The notes beneath the pieces are model-generated. The model had not been told where the DNA came from. It saw nothing but the letters and a program-made list of their open reading frames with translations, and searched no databases. A stretch of 9,344 bases of DNA from Nitrospira sp. UBA2083. GTDB lineage: Bacteria; Nitrospirota; Nitrospiria; Nitrospirales; Nitrospiraceae. The position numbers and the translations under genes are program-made. Of this stretch, positions 1-6,053 are shown one piece after another; within the stretch, counting starts at the first letter, position 1; every line of letters starts with the position of its first letter. The stretch covers positions 8,159-17,502 of the forward strand of contig DCZN01000124.1 in NCBI GenBank assembly GCA_002331625.1, in the 5' to 3' direction.

Positions 1-59
1 CCCTCGTGAGATCCCGCACCATCGTCCATCTCCACACGCAATGTGGGAATGGAGTCTAC

Positions 60-251
60 ATGCCTGTGTGGACAGACCTGTTTGATCCGGAGCTTCCTGA
101 AGAGCATGGCCCGGTGTGGACCTCTCCGGATGTCTGGGTGTTCACGGCAGATCTCCCTATCGAATGGCCCGGTGAGATGTTGACCAACCGCTTATTGGCC
201 GAAGGCTGCACCAGGTTCGAGAACCACATCGTGGAAACTCCTGAAAACTAG
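60..251 (+). CDS. Small hypothetical protein (63 aa, start uncertain)
   Basis: I do not recognise this protein. The ATG at 60 is preceded by GGAG at 51-54 with a 5-nt gap, a reasonable ribosome binding site, and gives 63 aa ending at a TAG. The frame stays open to the left edge of the window, and a GTG at 6 would give 81 aa, so it could also be the 3' end of a longer gene. The product is acidic and rich in Trp and Pro (VWTDLFDPELPEEHGPVW, then WPGEMLTNRLLAEGCTRFE). It has no signal peptide, no membrane segment and only one cysteine in the 63-aa form. Its composition looks protein-like and not random, and the ORF closes about 120 bp before the next same-strand gene. Small soluble protein of unknown role; existence moderately likely. 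Confidence 0.5.
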   Translation: MPVWTDLFDPELPEEHGPVWTSPDVWVFTADLPIEWPGEMLTNRLLAEGCTRFENHIVETPEN

Positions 252-356
252 TTTCCGCTCCATCCCAGATTTCGAAACGTCCTGTCATCCTGTCGTGTGG
301 GTCCATGGGAAGACCCTGCACAAAACGTCCGTTTCGGTGATTTTCTGGCGGGTTTA

Positions 357-372
357 TTTTATCCTCACGTGA
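357..372 (+). promoter_or_regulatory. Possible -10 element directly upstream of the Cys-rich gene
   Basis: TATCCT at 360-365 matches TATAAT at 4 of 6 positions and lies 7 nt before the ATG at 373. TTTTAT at 357-362 is an overlapping alternative. No good -35 hexamer is seen at the usual distance, and no Shine-Dalgarno precedes the ATG. The arrangement would fit a leaderless transcript starting at or next to the ATG. Weak on its own; it is listed because the same geometry recurs at other genes in this window. Confidence 0.25.
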
Positions 373-984
373 ATGAAGCCCAATAAGTCAACGGCACAGT
401 CCGGCAAGATCATGACAAGCCTGGCCACGGTGGGCGGGTTGATCTTCGTCTGGACGATCGTCTGGGCAAACTTGCCGTCCAAGGAAGAACTCTTGTCGGC
501 TCAATCGGCATCACCCACGGTTGAACGGTCGCGCCAACCTGAGCTCGATCTGACGATTCCAGGTCTGTCCAGCCAATCTGCTGAGCGATCGGCAGGAACG
601 AACGATATCTCATCCGTTTCCACCATTGGTGGGTTGTCGGTTCCGCAAGATAGGCGTGCCCGGCAAATCGCAGAAGTCAAGTGTGATGCAGAGGTCCAGC
701 AGTACTGCCCCGATTCTCTCGCGGGAGAAGAGCGGCGTCGCTGTGTGATGCAACGGTTCAAGAGATTAGAGGTTTCCTGTCAACAGATCGTCAAACAGCG
801 ATTGGTGCGTTGGAAAGAAGCCGACGGATATAAGTTGGCGTGCGCAGAAGATGTGAAGCGAGTCTGTCGGACCGTGGAGCCGGGCGAGGGCCGTATTCTG
901 CAGTGTCTACAGGAACACGAACAAGATCTGTCAGAATCCTGCTACCAAAGCCTGCCCAAAGGGCGACTCAATCTGCGGAACTGA
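373..984 (+). CDS. Membrane-anchored protein with two GLG1-type cysteine-rich repeats
   Basis: The 203-aa protein has one N-terminal hydrophobic segment (about residues 16-33, SLATVGGLIFVWTIVWAN) that should act as an uncleaved signal anchor, then a Ser/Pro/Glu-rich spacer (about 35-98), then two cysteine modules. Module 1 has cysteines at 104, 112, 124 and 136; module 2 at 157, 165, 178 and 190. The spacing C-x7-C-x11/12-C-x11-C with Leu/Gln/Glu-rich helices is the pattern of Cys_rich_FGFR (GLG1/ESL-1) repeats, which also occur in bacterial envelope proteins of unknown function. All eight cysteines lie outside the membrane segment, so an oxidised periplasmic domain with paired disulfides is likely (inference). 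The ATG at 373 has no Shine-Dalgarno; an internal ATG at 412 would shorten the cytoplasmic tail but keep the membrane segment. It stands alone, converging on the kinase gene. Molecular function unknown. Confidence 0.8.
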   Translation: MKPNKSTAQSGKIMTSLATVGGLIFVWTIVWANLPSKEELLSAQSASPTVERSRQPELDLTIPGLSSQSAERSAGTNDISSVSTIGGLSVPQDRRARQIAEVKCDAEVQQYCPDSLAGEERRRCVMQRFKRLEVSCQQIVKQRLVRWKEADGYKLACAEDVKRVCRTVEPGEGRILQCLQEHEQDLSESCYQSLPKGRLNLRN

Positions 985-1097
985 AGCAGACCCACCGGCG
1001 ACCGTGATCGTTCCGTAGGCTGAACCCATCCCCCCTCATCCATAGTGAGAAAATCATAGAGTAGGTAGTGAGCCATCGTACGCCCGACGTATCGACG
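985..1097. other. Convergent intergenic gap
   Basis: This 113-bp gap lies between the 3' ends of the Cys-rich gene (+) and the kinase gene (-). I see no hairpin followed by a T tract on either strand and no ORF. Termination here, if it occurs, is not by an obvious intrinsic terminator. Confidence 0.5.
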
Positions 1098-2492
1098 TTA
1101 GGCCGCTAACCCTTCGACACAGGCTCGAAGTTCAGCGGCGAACTCGCCGGCACGACGGTAACGTTGGACTGGGTCTTTGTGAAGGGCACGATCCAAGACG
1201 GTTTTCACCATGGGAGGGAGGTCAGGCCGGATCATCTTCAGGCTGGGATGCGGCGTATGGGCGATGGCAAAAAGAAGGGCAGACACGTTGTCAGCCGTGA
1301 AGGGCGGCCGCCCGGCCAGCAGCTCGAACATGACGACGGCAAGCGAAAAAATATCAGAACGTCCGTCGACTTTTTTCCCGGCAATTTGTTCAGGGGACAT
1401 ATAGGTGGGCGTTCCCATCACGATGTTCGTGCGGGTCTTTGACGACGTCGCCATCTTGGCGATGCCAAAGTCCATAATTTTCACGCTCCCGTCTTTTGTC
1501 ACCATGATGTTGGCCGGCTTGATATCGCGATGGACCACGCCTTGTTGGTGGGCATAGTCCATCGCCTCGGCAACGGTGGCGAGGATCGGAATCACCTTGT
1601 CAAACGGCATGAGATTCGGTTTCCGTGACCAGTCTTTCAGCGTCGTGCCTTCGAGCAGTTCCATGGCAATGTAGCCGAGGTCATTTTCCTCGCCGGCATC
1701 GAAGATGGTGACGATGTTCGGATGGGACAATCGCCCGGTGGATTCGGCTTCCTGAAAGAACCGCGTCTTCACTTCCTGCAGTTTATCGGCATCGTCGATT
1801 TCGTCGAGCCGCATCGTTTTGATCGCCACGAATCGTTGGATCGTCGGGTCTTTGCCGAGATACACGACTCCCATTGCACCGCGTCCGAGCTCCTTCAGGA
1901 CCTTATAGCGACCGAGCATTGCGGGGGGACCGTTCTGCACGGGGAGCGTCGGACTCGTGGTATCAGCCGAGGGGAGTTCGTCTTGATGGACCGCTTCGGT
2001 ATCGTCGATCGTCGTCGGTGCGTCCTTGCGACGGGATGAGGGAACGGGCTTCGAAAAGAAACGGTGGAGCGCATCGAGATTCAACAGCCAGGCCGCGGTA
2101 ATCCACATGCCAGTCAGGATCAGGACTGCCGCGTAGGTAAGGGTATAACGTGCCGACCCAATGCTGTCGATTAATGAATGCCCAACGACTCGAAGGGTCT
2201 TGTCTGTCGCGATGACAATAAGCAGTGTGGTCACCGGAAGAATCAGTTGTCGCAGAAACGAAAACCCTCGACCGCTGTCCGGCATCTGACGGAATGAACG
2301 AATCGCGAGTAGGCAGAGGATGATCAGCCCGGTCTCTTCTACGAGGAGACGAATCGTTTGGGAACCGCTGAGACCGAACAGCGTGAGCGGAAACGACTGC
2401 GCTGCGGGAAGTTTGCTGACAAGCGGACCCGCGAACAAGGCGACGCACGCGACCAGCAGATAGTGGATGGCCCAACTTGACGTGTTGATCAT
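1098..2492 (-). CDS. Membrane Ser/Thr protein kinase (Hanks/PknB type)
   Basis: This 464-aa protein should phosphorylate Ser/Thr on target proteins from the inner face of the membrane. The N-terminal third has four hydrophobic segments (about 7-25, 48-67, 80-98 and 117-139), followed by a polar linker (about 148-190) and a C-terminal kinase domain (about 195-460). The kinase motifs are complete: Gly loop GRGAMG (203-208), VAIK lysine K225, catalytic HRDIKPAN (D323, N328), DFG (341-343), and the activation segment MGTPTYMSPEQ with SPE in place of APE. The HRD arginine implies control by activation-loop phosphorylation. The order is the reverse of PknB, where the kinase is N-terminal and followed by one membrane helix and PASTA repeats; here the membrane part comes first and no extracellular sensor domain is seen, so the four-helix part may itself sense or anchor. 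It is the last gene of the five-gene minus-strand run, 87 bp after the PHP gene. The ATG at 2492 has only a weak Shine-Dalgarno. Targets unknown. Confidence 0.93.
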   Translation of the reverse strand: MINTSSWAIHYLLVACVALFAGPLVSKLPAAQSFPLTLFGLSGSQTIRLLVEETGLIILCLLAIRSFRQMPDSGRGFSFLRQLILPVTTLLIVIATDKTLRVVGHSLIDSIGSARYTLTYAAVLILTGMWITAAWLLNLDALHRFFSKPVPSSRRKDAPTTIDDTEAVHQDELPSADTTSPTLPVQNGPPAMLGRYKVLKELGRGAMGVVYLGKDPTIQRFVAIKTMRLDEIDDADKLQEVKTRFFQEAESTGRLSHPNIVTIFDAGEENDLGYIAMELLEGTTLKDWSRKPNLMPFDKVIPILATVAEAMDYAHQQGVVHRDIKPANIMVTKDGSVKIMDFGIAKMATSSKTRTNIVMGTPTYMSPEQIAGKKVDGRSDIFSLAVVMFELLAGRPPFTADNVSALLFAIAHTPHPSLKMIRPDLPPMVKTVLDRALHKDPVQRYRRAGEFAAELRACVEGLAA

Positions 2493-2579
2493 GGCTCACG
2501 CGTAGAAGACGACCAACAGAGTCTAACGGATCTCGAAGGGGAGTCAATTGATTGGGGAAATTGTGCGAGCCAGGAGATC

Positions 2580-3428
2580 TCAGAGTCGTCCGGCGGCTGC
2601 CTTCATTTTCGGGAGCAGCGAGGGAGGGGTATGCAGATTCCCCTTGCCGATGCCGACTTCGATGTCAGGTTTTGTGATGCCATGGAAGTCGCTTCCACCC
2701 GTGGCCAGTAGGCCGAGCTGTTGTGCAAGACTGAGGTACTCGCGCGTTTGTCGTGCGGCGTGCGTGCTGTAGTAGACCTCCACGCCATCGAGTCCGGCGG
2801 ATTTGAGTTCTCGAACCAACTCGTTCAACGTTTGATTTGCCGGCTTCACCCAGGTTGGATGGGCCAGGACTGCCAGCCCGCGGGCTCCCTTGATCCATTG
2901 AATGGCGTCAGCCGGACTCGGGAGATCACGTGGCACGTAGGCTGGTTTCCCCTTGGCGAGAAAACGATCAAAGGCTTCTTGTGCCGACTGAACGACGTGC
3001 TTCTCCATCAGGGCACGCGCGATGTGTGGTCGGCCCACTGAATCGCTGCCGGCGAGCGCGCGAACTTCGTCGTAGGTGATATCGATTCCAAGCGCCTGTA
3101 ACTGCTCAACGATTTGTGGATTGCGCCGGTGGCGACTGGCTCGGAGGGTCTGGAATCGTTCATGTAGGAGGGGATCGTTCCAGTCAAGAAAGTATCCGAG
3201 TATATGTAACTCTGTCTCGCCAATCATCGAGCTGATCTCGACGCCGGGGATCACCTCGATACCGTACTGCTCCCCAGCCGTGATGGCTTCAGCGATACCG
3301 GTTGTGATGTCGTGGTCGGTGATGGCTAAGGCTGTCACTCCTGCCTGATGCGCCAGGTGAACGACCTCTGAGGGGGTACAGCTTCCATCAGAGTGGGTCG
3401 TGTGGAGATGAAGATCCAAGCGGCTCAT
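2580..3428 (-). CDS. PHP-domain phosphoesterase (YciV/RNase AM-like)
   Basis: This 282-aa metal-dependent phosphoesterase of the polymerase-and-histidinol-phosphatase superfamily has all expected metal-binding motifs: DLHLHTTHSDG (H7, H9, D14), TDHD (D38, H39), GVE (E64), H75, RPHIA (H135), AHP (H190) and GGSDFHG (D247, H249). Length and motif order match the small YciV/TrpH group. Studied members hydrolyse 3',5'-nucleoside bisphosphates such as pAp and trim RNA 5' ends. No signal peptide, so cytoplasmic. Its ATG overlaps the stop of the FolB-methyltransferase gene by 4 nt (ATGA, 3425-3428) and there is only a weak Shine-Dalgarno, so translation is probably coupled to that gene. The coupling raises the possibility that the substrate is a phosphorylated pterin or a by-product of the methyltransferase reaction. 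The family call is firm; the substrate is not determined by sequence. Confidence 0.93.
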   Translation of the reverse strand: MSRLDLHLHTTHSDGSCTPSEVVHLAHQAGVTALAITDHDITTGIAEAITAGEQYGIEVIPGVEISSMIGETELHILGYFLDWNDPLLHERFQTLRASRHRRNPQIVEQLQALGIDITYDEVRALAGSDSVGRPHIARALMEKHVVQSAQEAFDRFLAKGKPAYVPRDLPSPADAIQWIKGARGLAVLAHPTWVKPANQTLNELVRELKSAGLDGVEVYYSTHAARQTREYLSLAQQLGLLATGGSDFHGITKPDIEVGIGKGNLHTPPSLLPKMKAAAGRL

Positions 3429-4366
3429 ACGGTGGGTCCAGAGTGTATAGGTTTTTGTGCCACCAGTTGCGCCGTGTACATCGATTCTCCGCCGTGCGCT
3501 CCTTCATGAGGTCCCTCATCATAGTGGAGCACACGAAGACCTGACGTGAGGTCTAGGAGTTCCCCCTGTGCGAGGCAAAACTCCTGACGCTTCGGATGAT
3601 GATGCTGAACATGATTTTCGATGAGAAACGTCTCGTACAGTAACACCCCGCCTGGCTTGAGCGCATCACGCAGATGAGGGAACAGCGGTCGATTCAGATA
3701 AAAGAACACAAGAATGGCGTCGTACCGCGCGCGCCCAAGGCTTGGCGCGTGGGGAGGTGGTGGTTCCAAGTCGAGTGTGCGTGTCGTCACGCCGGCGAGG
3801 TTTTGAGATCGAGCGGTAGTCAGCAACTGTGCGAGGGCTTCTGCATCTCGGTCAATGGCCTCAACCTGATAGCCGAGGGATGAAAGAAACAACGTGTGGC
3901 GGCCCCTTCCCGCAGCCACGTCGAGGACGGTGCCCTTGGGAAGACGATGAAGCTGCTGCGCGAGAAATGTGGCTGGTTGTGGGCATGCTCGGAGCATCTG
4001 CTGCTCGAGCCGTGTGCGTTCAATGGTGATGCCGACGGATCTGGTCACGCACGTGATGGGAGGACTCAACTTGCGTAACCAAAGCTGAATGCGATTGACC
4101 TGGAATTCATGAAAGATGACCAGCAAGAGCTCCTCCGCCATCGTCTCCAGGAGCTGTGTTTCGCGACCGGTTCCGGTTTCGACAATGCGGTGCACGACGG
4201 CCGCGTAGTCCACCGTCTGTCGCAGGTCGTCCGATACTCCCGCTTGAGCCATCTCGCAATCTAATTCCAGATCGACCGCAAGCGGTTGCGGGCGAGCCCG
4301 TTCCTCGGATGTCACCCCACACCGACCGCGGAATTCAATCCGCTCGATCACGATCCGTCCGGCCAT
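3425..4366 (-). CDS. folB: Dihydroneopterin aldolase (FolB) fused to a class I SAM methyltransferase
   Basis: This two-domain protein is 313 aa from the ATG at 4366. Domain 1 (about 3-117) is FolB, which splits 7,8-dihydroneopterin to 6-hydroxymethyl-dihydropterin and glycolaldehyde in folate synthesis. The catalytic residues are present as E22, Y54 (TVDYAAV) and K99 (RKLSPPI), nearly the numbering of the Staphylococcus aureus enzyme (E22, Y54, K100), which supports this start. Domain 2 (about 130-310) is a Rossmann methyltransferase: motif I VLDVAAGRGRHT (147-158), an acidic residue D172 after strand 2, YDAIL, and KPGG followed by YETF. It resembles TehB/UbiE-like orphan methyltransferases; the substrate is unknown. 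Other in-frame starts are ATG 4387 and TTG 4402, but the TTG is part of a TTGACA -35-like box and both add residues FolB does not need. The gene overlaps the PHP gene by 4 nt and lies about 97 bp after the HD-GYP gene. Sure of both domains; the start is moderately sure. Confidence 0.9.
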   Translation of the reverse strand: MAGRIVIERIEFRGRCGVTSEERARPQPLAVDLELDCEMAQAGVSDDLRQTVDYAAVVHRIVETGTGRETQLLETMAEELLLVIFHEFQVNRIQLWLRKLSPPITCVTRSVGITIERTRLEQQMLRACPQPATFLAQQLHRLPKGTVLDVAAGRGRHTLFLSSLGYQVEAIDRDAEALAQLLTTARSQNLAGVTTRTLDLEPPPPHAPSLGRARYDAILVFFYLNRPLFPHLRDALKPGGVLLYETFLIENHVQHHHPKRQEFCLAQGELLDLTSGLRVLHYDEGPHEGAHGGESMYTAQLVAQKPIHSGPTV

Positions 4367-4372
4367 CACAGC

Positions 4373-4402
4373 ATTGTCAGAGATCATCTTTTGAACTGTC
4401 AA
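4373..4402 (-). promoter_or_regulatory. Candidate internal promoter for the folB fusion and PHP genes
   Basis: On the minus strand, TTGACA (4402-4397) is a perfect -35 hexamer. GACAAT (4378-4373, 4 of 6 matches to TATAAT) follows after 18 nt. Six nucleotides later comes the ATG at 4366, so transcription would begin at or next to the start codon and the message would be leaderless. It lies after the HD-GYP stop, so folB, PHP and perhaps the kinase gene could be expressed apart from the upstream pair. Confidence 0.45.
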
Positions 4403-4463
4403 GCAACGGAAGAAACAGGATTGCGAGGAAAGTCGGCGATGATAGGGAGTCGTCCCGGTCGTG

Positions 4464-6053
4464 TCAGACGAAGTATCGGCTGGTATCGACTTTGTATTCC
4501 GTGTTGTCGACTAGTCGGATGATGCTGTGGCGGTAGAGCCCGACATCATCCTTCTCAGTCAGGTCCAATTCAGGTCCATTGTCGATCGGAGTGCCGTGTA
4601 TATCGGTGATCACCTTCACCAAGGGACGCTCGGCATCAGCTTTATTCATGGCTGGTTTGAGCACCACGGCCAGTTCCTCAGTGTCCAGCACAACCAGACT
4701 GCCGATCGGCACGATGCCCACACAGTTCACGAACAGTTTGAGGAGCGTCTCGTCGAAACTCTTTCCGGATTTCCCAAACATGATATTCAAGACTTTTGAG
4801 GGTGACATCGGTTCGCGGCGGTACACGCGTGAGGACGTCATCGCGTCATAGCAATCCGCAATCGTCAGGATGCGCCCGGTCAGCGAGAGTTTCCACGGTG
4901 TTTTCAATTTGGGATAGCCGGAAAAATCCAAGTTCATGTGGTGCTCGAACGAGGCGGCCACCATGCGTGCCGGCAGATTGGTGATGCCGCGGAGCTCGGT
5001 GAGACTCAAGACGCCTTCGGTTGGATGACTACGCATCATCGCCCATTCGTCTTCCGTGAACTCGCCGGGTTTATTCAACACGTCAAGTGGAATGCTGGAC
5101 TTGCCCATGTCGTGGAAGAGTGCCGCCAACCCAAGGTCGGCCAGTTCGACCTTGGGATACCCGGCTCGGTTTGCAAGCGCGATCGATAAGAGAGAGACGT
5201 TGACGGAATGGTTATGGGTGTATTGGTCGTGACAGCGTAGTGTCGTAAGACCCAGGAGAGTTGTTTCGTCCTGCATCATGAGATCCACGATGTTTTGGAT
5301 CGCTCGTTTGGCTTGCTTGAAGTTCAGCGTCCCGCCATCGCGTACCGATTGTGTCAGGTGTCCGACGGCGTTGGCGGCCTTTCCATAGGCTGCCTTCGAC
5401 TGAGCCTTCTGGTGGGCTTTTGAGCCAGGTGCGGTCCCCGAGCCGTCGCCGGACGCCGACCCCTGGCCTGTTCCGGAGGGATCTTCTCGGAGCGCGAGTT
5501 CGCGAGGGTCTTCAAGCTGGATAGCGGTGACCTCGTGGGCCGTGAGCTCCTGCCGGAACTCTTCGAGGGATTTGGTGGCCGGATCGAGTGTGACAAAGAG
5601 ATAGGCAAATTCACGAAGATCCTTGGAGGACGTCGAAGCGGTAAAGGTCAACCCGCCGATTTTCCACTTGGCCATCGTATCGATGATGCTTGAGGCCACG
5701 AGCATCTGCTGCGCGCTGATTTTGAGGTGACGCTCTCCGAGAAAGAGAAAGTCATTCTGAATCCGGAGCGTGACGGGCTGATCATTGGCCAGCGTTTGAA
5801 TCAGCGTCAGCATGGTTTCGACCGGCTTATCCAGGGCGGCGTTCGTCCTACCATGAATGCGCGATGTCTTGATGAGCGTATTCAGCTGCGTGATCAGCTG
5901 GAATCCCAGCATCGCCAGCTGTTGATCGAGAATATCGCCGGCTTCGGATCCTCGTCCGATCTTCTCGGACAGGGATTTTTCGTGTGTGAGGAGGGGTTCG
6001 TTCTGGTCGTTGCTCGATTTCGGCTTTGGCTGTGCCGTTTTCGGTGCCGTCAT
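4464..6053 (-). CDS. HD-GYP domain phosphodiesterase with a paralogous N-terminal domain
   Basis: This 529-aa cytoplasmic protein has no membrane segment. Residues about 45-180 form an uncharacterised domain that resembles the N-terminus of the neighbouring HEAT protein. A Gly/Ser-rich linker (about 190-210) follows. The HD-GYP domain spans about 265-450: YTHNHSVN (H282), the HD pair in FHDMGK (H314, D315, K318), SHPTEG (H343), the His pair H371-H372, GYP (379-381) and IADCYDAMTSSRVYR (D400). HD-GYP enzymes hydrolyse cyclic dinucleotides, chiefly c-di-GMP, with a two-metal centre, and the metal ligands are present. The signature is atypical: HHMNLDFSGYP in place of HHExxDGxGYP, so activity or nucleotide preference may differ. 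A C-terminal tail of about 80 aa ends in a small beta-rich stretch. The start overlaps the HEAT stop by 4 nt (ATGA) and has its own GGAGAG ribosome binding site. Family call is firm; substrate is inferred. Confidence 0.93.
   Translation of the reverse strand: MTAPKTAQPKPKSSNDQNEPLLTHEKSLSEKIGRGSEAGDILDQQLAMLGFQLITQLNTLIKTSRIHGRTNAALDKPVETMLTLIQTLANDQPVTLRIQNDFLFLGERHLKISAQQMLVASSIIDTMAKWKIGGLTFTASTSSKDLREFAYLFVTLDPATKSLEEFRQELTAHEVTAIQLEDPRELALREDPSGTGQGSASGDGSGTAPGSKAHQKAQSKAAYGKAANAVGHLTQSVRDGGTLNFKQAKRAIQNIVDLMMQDETTLLGLTTLRCHDQYTHNHSVNVSLLSIALANRAGYPKVELADLGLAALFHDMGKSSIPLDVLNKPGEFTEDEWAMMRSHPTEGVLSLTELRGITNLPARMVAASFEHHMNLDFSGYPKLKTPWKLSLTGRILTIADCYDAMTSSRVYRREPMSPSKVLNIMFGKSGKSFDETLLKLFVNCVGIVPIGSLVVLDTEELAVVLKPAMNKADAERPLVKVITDIHGTPIDNGPELDLTEKDDVGLYRHSIIRLVDNTEYKVDTSRYFV

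Noticed and set aside
273..336. Inverted repeat CGAAACG/CGTTTCG and GGGTC/GACCC upstream of the Cys-rich gene
   Set aside because: Short arms (7 and 5 bp), the first with a distance of 50 bp; expected by chance at this length.
1963..2547. 194-aa minus-strand ORF overlapping the kinase start
   Set aside because: Arg/Ser-rich product in another frame of the kinase gene; the kinase motifs fix the true frame.
2521..2547. TTGACT/TTAGAC promoter before the kinase gene (minus strand)
   Set aside because: The spacer is 15 nt and the -10 matches TATAAT poorly; read-through from the PHP gene is as likely.
3425..4366. Calling the C-terminal domain a tellurite resistance protein TehB
   Set aside because: The similarity is to the general TehB/UbiE-like fold; nothing in the sequence or context points to tellurite.
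4385..4402. Upstream starts TTG 4402 and ATG 4387 for the folB fusion
   Set aside because: The TTG is part of a TTGACA -35-like hexamer, neither has a Shine-Dalgarno, and the start at 4366 gives FolB catalytic numbering that matches known enzymes. ATG 4387 cannot be fully excluded.
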